A stretch of 20,508 bases of DNA. It comes from CAZHAC01 sp964383855 (GTDB lineage Bacteria > Chloroflexota > Dormibacteria > Dormibacterales > Dormibacteraceae). The position numbers and the translations under genes are program-made. Shown piece by piece: positions 15,107 to 20,508 of this stretch. The notes below the pieces were generated by a model, which had not been told where the DNA came from, did no database searches, and saw only the letters and a program-made list of their open reading frames with translations. The stretch spans positions 1-20,508 of the forward strand of contig CAYLIP010000045.1 in NCBI GenBank assembly GCA_964383855.1, written 5' to 3'. Numbering within the stretch: the first letter of the stretch is position 1; every line of letters begins with the position of its first letter.

Positions 15107-15928
15107 CTACTGCCCCGCCGCTCCGGCCAGGGAAGGCATCTTCCCGCGGATCACGCTGTCGCGCACGTCGGTGATGAACATGTGCCCCGGCGAGTGGGTG
15201 ATGGCAAACGCCGGTCGGGCGGCCATGATCACGGCCTGGGGCGTCACCCCGCAGGCCCAGAAGGTGGCCACCTCGTCGGCCTGGACCGCGAGCGCTTCAC
15301 CCCAATCTGGCCGCATCAGGTCCGTGATCCCGATCTCGTTCGGATCGCCAGCGTGGATCGGGCCGCCGTGAGCCAGCGGGTAGTCCGCGGTGACGCGGCG
15401 CGCGAGCTCCAGCTGGTCGCGCCGGATCGGCCGCATGCTGACGACGGTCGGACCGTGAAAGGCCCCTGCAGGCTGCGTCGCGATCGATGTCTTGAACATG
15501 GGGATGCTCTGCCCTAGCTCGATGTGGCGAAGCCGGATCCCCGCGTCCAGCAGCTTCGCCTCGGCGGTGAAGCTGCAGCCGAGGAGGAAGGTGACCAGGT
15601 CGTCGCGCCAGAGGCCGCTGATGTCGGTCACCTCATCCGCGAGCTCGCCGCCGCGATTGACGCGGTAGCGCGGGAGGTCGGTCCGGACGTCGGCGGTCGG
15701 GGCGACGCCGTGCGGAACCGGATCGCCTGGGTCAAGCATCTCGATCAGCGGCGTCGGCTTTGGGTTGCGCTCGCAGAAGGCCAGGAAGTCGGAGGCCAGC
15801 TCCTGCGGAAGTATCGCCATGTTGGCCTGCAGGTAGCCGAGGCAGAGGCCGGTCGTCGGCCGGTCCCATTTTCCCGCCCGCATCAGGGCCCGTACGGCGA
15901 CCGGTTCGGCGTGGGCGAGATCGTTCAT
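15107..15928 (-). CDS. DUF1445 / D-glutamate cyclase-like family protein
   Basis: From ATG 15928 the product has 273 residues, the family's usual length. Motifs seen include G-L-C-L-G-Y-L-Q-A-N-M near residue 30, F-C-E-R-N-P-K-P-T-P near 50, R-T-D-L-P-R-Y-R-V near 85, L-L-G-C-S-F near 118, V-V-S-M-R-P, F-W-A-C-G-V-T-P-Q-A-V near 220 and I-T-H-S-P-G-H-M-F-I-T-D near 245. Members have been annotated as hydro-lyases and one mammalian relative is a D-glutamate cyclase; the bacterial substrate is uncertain. The frame stays open to ATG 16060, but AGGGG eight bases before ATG 15928 and the position of the conserved core favour the shorter form. It is the first of a possible three-gene minus-strand unit with the OsmC-family and DUF1905 genes. 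Confidence 0.88.
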   Translation of the reverse strand: MNDLAHAEPVAVRALMRAGKWDRPTTGLCLGYLQANMAILPQELASDFLAFCERNPKPTPLIEMLDPGDPVPHGVAPTADVRTDLPRYRVNRGGELADEVTDISGLWRDDLVTFLLGCSFTAEAKLLDAGIRLRHIELGQSIPMFKTSIATQPAGAFHGPTVVSMRPIRRDQLELARRVTADYPLAHGGPIHAGDPNEIGITDLMRPDWGEALAVQADEVATFWACGVTPQAVIMAARPAFAITHSPGHMFITDVRDSVIRGKMPSLAGAAGQ

Positions 15929-16028
15929 CTCAGTCACCCCTGCGTCCGATCCTAGCCTCGAGGTCCCCGGGCATGCGCTCGGCTTGAGGCGTCGACTCGG
16001 CTCAGAGGCGATCCCATTCAGAACGCTT

Positions 16029-16048
16029 ACCGCACCTACCGGTGCGGT
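16029..16048. promoter_or_regulatory. Perfect 8-bp inverted repeat upstream of the DUF1445 gene
   Basis: ACCGCACC and GGTGCGGT flank the 4-bp spacer TACC. The site lies about 100 bp upstream of the DUF1445 start and about 150 bp beyond the end of the KaiC-like gene. It could be a repressor operator for the former or a terminator of the latter; no T-tract is present on either strand. Confidence 0.4.
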
Positions 16049-16099
16049 GCATTGGGACATGACGCTCGAGCGAGCGGCCTGTGGGCTTCGGGGTAGCAG

Positions 16100-16148
16100 C
16101 AGATCTGTGCCAGGCGGCGGGGCTAGGGCGGAGGCGGGAACAGATCTG
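16100..16148. repeat. Two copies of the palindrome CAGATCTG, 41 bp apart
   Basis: CAGATCTG occurs at 16100-16107 and 16141-16148 in the 272-bp gap between the KaiC-like and DUF1445 genes. The 41-bp start-to-start distance is close to four helical turns, so both sites face the same side of the DNA. The rest of this gap (15929-16200) shows no gene. Confidence 0.35.
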
Positions 16149-16200
16149 GTGGGGCAGCGGCTCGTCCTGGGGCGGAGCGGCCGCCTGATTCAGCCGGCCT

Positions 16201-17644
16201 TCACTTCTCCTTCCGGAGAGCGGTCCAGCCGAGCACGCCGGTCACGTGCGTGAGCTTCTGCCGACCCCTCACGCCACCCTGTCCGATGCTGAACTCGAGG
16301 AGATCCGTCTCGTGCCGGCTCTCGCGCATCTTCAGCGTGTTGAGCGCGCGCAGCACCTGGTAGTGGTGCTCGACGAAGCGCATGGTGATGACGTTCTGGA
16401 ACACGTACGAGAGCAGATATTTGGACGTCAACGGCCCAAAGGTGGCCGTCTCCTGGGTGAAGACGCCCGTCCCACCGAGGGCCCTTACGAGGTCCACGAT
16501 CGCCCAGAGGTAGGAGAGGTAGCGGTCGGGCGCGCGGCCACCGAGGTCGAGCTCCGCGATGCTGTCGACGGCAACCCGGCGCGGCTGCCGTGCCAGCATG
16601 GCGTCGCGCAAGACTACGCCCACCCGGTCCAGCTCCAGTTCGAGCGGCCGGATGTGGAGGATCTGGAGCCGGCCGTCCTCCACCGCCGGCGGCACCCAGT
16701 CCCAACCCAGCGCCACGGCCTTGGAGAGCAGCTCCTCGGGCGACTCCTGAAACGACACGTAGAGCCCGCGCTCGCCGTCCTTGAGCCCGGCGGACAGGAA
16801 CCCAAGCGCCATGATCGTCTTGCCGATACCCGCCGGACCGAGGACCAGGGTGGCGTCGCCACGGGGCAGGCCGCCGCCGATCAGCGCGTCAACCGCGGCG
16901 TCGCCCAGGCTGGCGCGACCGGCCTGGGTCGGGACCTCCGTCGGAACGAGCGTCTCGATACGCGGATACGCGTGAACTCCGGCTTGATCGATGCCGAGCG
17001 CATGGGTGCCCGGCAGCGCGGCCGCTCCCCGCATCTTGACGACGCGCAGCCAGCGGCTGTCGGTCAGCCCGCGCGCCTCGTTGGCGAGCTGGATGATGCC
17101 GTCCGCCACGGCAAACTCGGGTGCGGACTCGATCTCCTCAGGGGTGTACTCGCCGACCAGCATGAGCACCGCTTGAGTCTGGCCGACGCGGCTCGCGAGC
17201 TCGTAGATGACCCTGCGCAGCCGGTCCTCGGGGACCAGGCCCTGAAGCGACTTGCTGCTGTCGACCACTACCAGCGCCGGCTGCCGCTCGACGGTGGCGC
17301 GGAACAGCTCCCGGCCGATCTCCTCAAGGCCGCTCGCGCCGGTGTCGTCAAGGAGCGCCGGGAGATGCAGGAACTCGACGCGCTTGCCGATCGCCTGCTC
17401 GTCGAAGAACTCGAAACCGGACAGGTTGCGGATCAGCTTTGTGTGGGGCTCCGACCAGCTCGTGTAGTAGAGCGCGGGTGCGTCATCGGTCCCGTTCAGG
17501 AACGCCATCTGCTGGGCCAGTAGTGTCTTGCCGCTGCCGGGCGGCCCGGCGACGACCATCGTGCTGCCTCGCGGCACCCCACCGCCCCAGGATGCGATCC
17601 AGGTCGGCGCTGCCGGTCGCCAGCCAGCGCTCAGGCGTCGCCAT
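16201..17644 (-). CDS. KaiC-like double RecA-fold ATPase, frameshifted near its start
   Basis: From ATG 17644 the first frame reads M-A-T-P-E-R-W-L-A-T-G-S-A-D-L-D-R-I-L, then runs off. From about 17577 another frame gives V-P-R-G-S-T-M-V-V-A-G-P-P-G-S-G-K-T and continues 458 residues. Removing one G from the GGGG run at 17585-17588 restores L-D-R-I-L-G-G-G-V-P-R-G-S, the standard KaiC opening. The corrected protein has about 480 residues and two ATPase domains, with Walker A at about 33-40 and 269-276 and K-M-R motifs closing each. By hand alignment the clock phospho-Ser is kept (about S412) but its Thr partner is Tyr, so it is probably a KaiC-like signalling ATPase rather than a clock. The start overlaps the response regulator stop by 14 bp. 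Confidence 0.8.
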
Positions 17645-17987
17645 CGGCACCCAGGAGTGCGCGCACGACCTGGCGGAGCTCGTCCGGCGCGAAGGGCTTG
17701 CGCATGACGTGGTCCGCCCGCTCGACGCTGTGCGGGCTGGCGCTGAGGACGACGATGGGAATCGCGGCATGCGCGGGGTCGTCGCGCAGCCGGTCGACGA
17801 GCTCGCTGCCACTCATCACCGGCATCATCACGTCGGTTACCAGAAGGTCGACCCGCTCTTCGCCGATCCGCTGGAGTGCAGCCGCGCCGTGATGGGCCTC
17901 CACCACCTCGTAGCCTTGCAGCTCGAGGATCAGGCGGACCATCCCACGCAGGTCCGGCTCGTCATCGACGACCAGTATGCGGGGCAT
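17631..17987 (-). CDS. Single-domain response regulator (CheY-like)
   Basis: This 118-residue protein is only a receiver domain. V-V-D-D-E near residues 6-10 supplies the acidic pocket, D52 in V-T-D-V-M-M-P is the phospho-acceptor, S82 occupies the switch Thr/Ser position, and K97 in R-K-P-F is the conserved Lys. There is no output domain, so it must act by protein contact or as a phosphorelay intermediate. It starts 6 bp after the histidine kinase gene and overlaps the KaiC-like gene start by 14 bp. The kinase is its likely donor and the KaiC-like ATPase a likely partner. Confidence 0.93.
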   Translation of the reverse strand: MPRILVVDDEPDLRGMVRLILELQGYEVVEAHHGAAALQRIGEERVDLLVTDVMMPVMSGSELVDRLRDDPAHAAIPIVVLSASPHSVERADHVMRKPFAPDELRQVVRALLGADGDA

Positions 17988-17993
17988 GCCTGT

Positions 17994-19076
17994 TCAGCGA
18001 TTCCCCGCGCTGCGCAGGGGCAGGCGCAGCTTGAAGCGGCTGCCCTTGCCCACTTCCGAAGCGGCGTCCACGTCGCCGCCGTGGAGGCGTGCCAGCTCCC
18101 GGCTGAGGAAGAGACCGAGCCCCACGCCGCCCGGGTTGGCGGTCAGATCGCCGACGCGGCCGAACCGATTGAAGAGGCGGCCCAGATCCTCGTCGTCGAT
18201 TCCGCTGCCCTGATCGGCGACCTCGAGCGTGGCCTCTTCGCCGTCCAGCTGCAGGGTGCAGGTGACGGCCGTGCCCTCAGGCGAGTACTTGATGGCATTG
18301 GTAACGAGGTTGCGGATGATGCTGTGAAGCCGGATCGGATCGGCCAGGACCGGTAGCTCGGCCGCCCGGCGCCGAACGATCAGCCGGTGACCGGTCTCCG
18401 GCGCGCGCATCCGGCTCACCACGTCCTCGACGAAGTTCGCGAGATCGAGCGGCACCCGCTCGAGTTCGAGGCGGCCCTCCTCGAGCCGGGCCGTGTCCAG
18501 CAACACCTGGACCAGCCGCTGCATGTGTTCGAGCTGGTCGCCGAGCATGGGCAGGACCTCCTCCAGGTCCTCGATCCCAATGCTTCCGTCCAGAACCAGT
18601 GAGACATAACCATTGAGGATTGTGAGGGGGCCGCTGAGATCGTGCGCGACCATGTGAAGGGACCGCGTCTTGGCCATGTCGTTCTTCCGGGCGCGGTCAC
18701 GCTCGGCGACCACCGTACTGAGGTCCCTGAGGTCGGTGATCAGCACCAGCCAACCCGCGGTACGCCCCATGAGGGTGATCGGAGTTGTCGCGATGCACAC
18801 GGGGATCGTCCCCTCGCCCACGTCGATCGTCGTCTCGGCGTCCCAGGGTCCGGTGTCGCGGCCGAGCCGATCCTGGATCGGCGGGGCCACCGGAATCGAC
18901 GTCAGGGGCGGCGCGGCCAGGAGGCCGGTCCCTGCCCAGCCCATGATCGTGCGGGCCTGGCGGTTGGCGTAGCGGACCGCGCCCTCGCGGTCGGCGACGA
19001 TCACCGACCTGTCCAGTTCCTCGGTCAGGAGCCTTCGCGCCGCGTCGACGAGCTCGTCTCGGGGCGGCGACTCCAT
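17994..19076 (-). CDS. Soluble PAS-domain sensor histidine kinase
   Basis: This 360-residue protein has no membrane segments. An N-terminal PAS domain (about 16-120; V-I-V-A-D-R-E-G-A-V-R-Y-A-N, then W-L-V-L-I-T-D-L-R-D) is followed by a short coiled linker. The HisKA region follows, with the phospho-acceptor H145 in M-V-A-H-D-L-S-G-P-L. The HATPase domain has the N box N-L-V-T-N-A-I-K-Y-S, G1 D-Q-G-S-G-I and G2 G-V-G-L-G-L. It is the first gene of a minus-strand unit with the response regulator and KaiC-like ATPase, so it probably senses a cytoplasmic signal. The ATG at 19076 lacks a clear ribosome binding site. Confidence 0.92.
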   Translation of the reverse strand: MESPPRDELVDAARRLLTEELDRSVIVADREGAVRYANRQARTIMGWAGTGLLAAPPLTSIPVAPPIQDRLGRDTGPWDAETTIDVGEGTIPVCIATTPITLMGRTAGWLVLITDLRDLSTVVAERDRARKNDMAKTRSLHMVAHDLSGPLTILNGYVSLVLDGSIGIEDLEEVLPMLGDQLEHMQRLVQVLLDTARLEEGRLELERVPLDLANFVEDVVSRMRAPETGHRLIVRRRAAELPVLADPIRLHSIIRNLVTNAIKYSPEGTAVTCTLQLDGEEATLEVADQGSGIDDEDLGRLFNRFGRVGDLTANPGGVGLGLFLSRELARLHGGDVDAASEVGKGSRFKLRLPLRSAGNR

Positions 19077-19205
19077 CTGGTGACTGATTCTCTCGCAGAG
19101 GTGCCCTATCCATGCCCATCGCTGGATCGGTCGATGCTCCGGATATTGCCGTCAGCCTCAAGAACACCTCGCGTGGGCGGCGGCGCTCGGCACGCCGCGG
19201 TCATT

Positions 19206-19220
19206 TGATCGCATCGATCA
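19206..19220. promoter_or_regulatory. Inverted repeat upstream of the histidine kinase operon
   Basis: TGATCG and CGATCA flank the 3-bp spacer CAT, about 130 bp upstream of the histidine kinase start and 56 bp past the stop of the preceding minus-strand gene. It may be an operator. The rest of the 199-bp gap (19077-19275) holds no recognisable gene. Confidence 0.3.
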
Positions 19221-19275
19221 CCACGATGTTGTGGCCGTCGCCCCTCCGGTGTGCCTGTGGGGGCGGACTCAGGGC

Positions 19276-19587
19276 CTAACGCGGCCCAGACGTCCGGCCA
19301 AAGGAGACGGTCCCAGCCTCGACCAGCGCATCAATGAACGCCGCCAGGTCCTCCGGGGCATGAAACTCCAGGAACGGGTAGTCGCCAGCCCTGAGCGCGC
19401 TGATCGCCCTTTCGATCCTCGCTCGCCAGGTCCGGTGGTCGGCGGTCGTGTGGTTCGACAACAACCGGACGTTGACCGATCCGGGCGTCCCTGCATCGCC
19501 GCCCCAAGGGGTCCACGCGATCACATCGATCACGCAGTCCAGGCAGGCAGTCTCAACCAGCTTCCGATAGTCGGTGCGCATCGCCAT
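19276..19587 (-). CDS. Hypothetical 103-residue protein
   Basis: I do not recognise a family. ATG 19587 is chosen because AGGAGG lies just upstream (3-nt spacing); the frame stays open further, but that part overlaps the ADP-ribosylglycohydrolase gene. The product is soluble, with a first part containing two cysteines (A-C-L-D-C-V-I-D-V-I) and a Trp-Gly-Gly turn, and a second part predicted to be helical and rich in charged residues (R-A-R-I-E-R-A-I-S-A-L-R-A-G-D-Y-P-F-L-E-F and L-A-A-F-I-D-A-L-V-E-A-G). The pattern of short strands and helices suggests a compact alpha/beta fold. It lies downstream of the ADP-ribosylglycohydrolase on the same strand. Confidence 0.65.
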   Translation of the reverse strand: MAMRTDYRKLVETACLDCVIDVIAWTPWGGDAGTPGSVNVRLLSNHTTADHRTWRARIERAISALRAGDYPFLEFHAPEDLAAFIDALVEAGTVSFGRTSGPR

Positions 19588-19646
19588 GTTCCTCCTGGGT
19601 CGGCCCGCGGGGTGCGGGCCGTCATTGGCGATGCATGGTGGGAAGC

Positions 19647-19784
19647 CTAGAGCTCTGGGGGCCCTTTTTCGTCGGAGTTGCCAGGAGGCCGAGGCCACGC
19701 CGCCGCCCACGCCGAGAAGCATGCCCAGTAACTGAGCGGGATGAGGGGCCAGCCCAAGGCCAGCCACCCGTCTGTACCCCGCAC
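19647..19784 (-). CDS. Possible 45-residue Trp-rich membrane peptide
   Basis: GTG 19784 opens 45 codons ending at TAG 19647-19649. The middle is W-L-A-L-G-W-P-L-I-P-L-S-Y-W-A-C-F-S-A-W-A-A-A-W, a plausible membrane helix or re-entrant hairpin with five tryptophans, followed by a polar tail. About four-fifths of its third codon positions are G or C, more than in the overlapping frame. No ribosome binding site is clear. A competing start, ATG 19803, overlaps the previous stop as ATGA in another frame and runs into the 103-residue gene. Confidence 0.3.
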   Translation of the reverse strand: MRGTDGWLALGWPLIPLSYWACFSAWAAAWPRPPGNSDEKGPPEL

Positions 19785-19799
19785 CGTGGCCTGTGGGCG

Positions 19800-20508
19800 T
19801 CATCGACTCCTCTGCCCGTACACCCAATCCGGCAAGGGCTCGCGCGCCAGGAACCACGCTTGCGGGACCGCGTCCACGCCAACGTGGGCTCCGACGATGC
19901 CGCCGACGATCGCACAGTTGGTGTCGCAGTCGCCGAGGACGGACACGGTCTCCCACAGTGCGGCCTCGTAGTCGTCGAGATGACCGCTGGCGCACCACAT
20001 GCAGAAGGGCACGGTGTCCTGCGCGGTGATCCGCCCGCCGTCTCCCAACATCACGGCAGCCTCGCCGGCCGGAGTATCGATCGGCAACGCCAGCGCACGG
20101 ACGATGCCTTCTCGGACTTCGGTGGGCGGCAAGTAGGCCAACACCTCCTCCAGGAAAGCACGGCGACCTGGAGGCGTCGCGCCAGTGCCCTCCCTCGCAG
20201 CTATCGCGGCCGCGACCGCGACGGCGACGGCTCCGGCGGCACCCTCGGGATGAGCGTGAGTGATGACGGCAGACCGCTGCGCTTCGTTTGCCGCCCGGTC
20301 CACGTCATCGGCGAAGTACGCGCCTAGCGGCGCTACCCGCATTGCGGCGCCATTCCCAAACGAGCCCGCGCCATCGAACAAAGCAGGCGACAAGTCGCGC
20401 CACTCACTCCCCTCGACGTAACGAGGAAGCAAGTCGTGCATCGCGGCGCCATAACCGCGCCAGGGGTCGTAGCGGAAAATCGCACCGAAGCTGGCGGCCA
20501 ACACGTCC
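19800..20508 (-). CDS. ADP-ribosylglycohydrolase-family protein (5' truncated by window edge)
   Basis: About 235 residues of the C-terminal part are visible. They contain G-S-F-G-N-G-A-A-M-R-V-A-P-L-G near residue 50, T-H-A-H-P-E-G-A near 85, and the metal-binding G-D-C-D-T-N-C-A-I-V-G-G-I-V-G-A near 190 (family consensus G-D-x-D-T-x). The family removes ADP-ribose from arginine or other acceptors, using two Mg ions; DraG is the nitrogenase-reactivating example. The first metal motif lies in the part beyond the window. The last codons end V-Y-G-Q-R-S-R. The frame continues through the right edge, so the start is not visible. Confidence 0.9.
   Translation of the reverse strand, partial: DVLAASFGAIFRYDPWRGYGAAMHDLLPRYVEGSEWRDLSPALFDGAGSFGNGAAMRVAPLGAYFADDVDRAANEAQRSAVITHAHPEGAAGAVAVAVAAAIAAREGTGATPPGRRAFLEEVLAYLPPTEVREGIVRALALPIDTPAGEAAVMLGDGGRITAQDTVPFCMWCASGHLDDYEAALWETVSVLGDCDTNCAIVGGIVGAHVGVDAVPQAWFLAREPLPDWVYGQRSR

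Noticed and set aside
15929..16060. 44-residue N-terminal extension of the DUF1445 protein from ATG 16060
   Set aside because: Not family-like, runs through the inverted repeat, and ATG 15928 has its own AGGGG ribosome binding site.
19200..19275. Minus-strand tail reading G-D-G-H-N-I-V-V-I-D-A-I-K before a TGA
   Set aside because: An in-frame TAG lies just upstream and no plausible start exists; too short to call a gene remnant.
1..20508. TGA recoded as tryptophan genome-wide
   Set aside because: Many well-defined genes in the window end at TGA exactly where their families end, and Trp is normally encoded by TGG.

Overview
The window is GC-rich (most third codon positions are G or C), densely packed bacterial chromosome DNA with mixed strands and no phage, IS, CRISPR or rRNA/tRNA signatures that I could recognise. 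GTG starts are frequent. The gene mix (AglEFGK-type sugar ABC transporter, KaiC-like ATPase, Pat-type acetyltransferase, YtxH/BON protein, ParB-like protein) suggests a soil-type member of the Chloroflexota/Dormibacterota/Actinomycetota side of the tree. This placement is inferred from gene style only.

Layout. 1-1538 (+): the end of a PfkB-type sugar kinase and an FGGY-type sugar kinase. 1572-2012 (-): a BON-domain membrane-anchored protein, separated from the FGGY gene by a strong hairpin. 2094-5244 (+): a CopD-like membrane protein and a 905-residue GNAT/NDP-forming acyl-CoA synthetase fusion. 5388-7605 (-): a PnuC vitamin transporter, a DapA-like aldolase and an apparent GH38 alpha-mannosidase C-terminal remnant. 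7604-8425 (+): a DedA membrane protein and a possible 37-residue membrane peptide. 8658-12966 (+): a four-gene sugar ABC importer of alpha-glucoside (Agl) style, followed by a ParB-like protein to 13869. 13924-15928 (-): a DUF1905/YdeI protein, an OsmC-family protein and a DUF1445 protein. 16201-19076 (-): a histidine kinase, a single-domain response regulator and a KaiC-like double ATPase in one operon. 19276-20508 (-): a small hypothetical protein, a possible tiny membrane protein and a truncated ADP-ribosylglycohydrolase.

The most notable signal is in the OsmC-family gene. One reading frame runs from 15028 to 14546 on the minus strand and is interrupted only by a TGA at 14816-14818, exactly where the family carries its catalytic cysteine. 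The second conserved cysteine is intact. A 6-bp hairpin with a UGGAG loop begins 20 nt after the UGA, which matches the geometry of a bacterial SECIS element. This is a strong candidate selenoprotein. TGA is an ordinary stop elsewhere in the window, so a general recoding of TGA is unlikely.

Other irregularities are a +1 frameshift in a G run at the start of the KaiC-like gene, a ParB-like gene whose conserved-looking N-terminus has no canonical start codon, and a GH38 fragment whose ATG overlaps the divergent DedA ATG. Functionally, the sugar kinases, DapA-like aldolase, GH38 remnant and ABC importer point to a carbohydrate-scavenging region. The minus-strand block on the right carries thiol/peroxide defence and signal-transduction genes.
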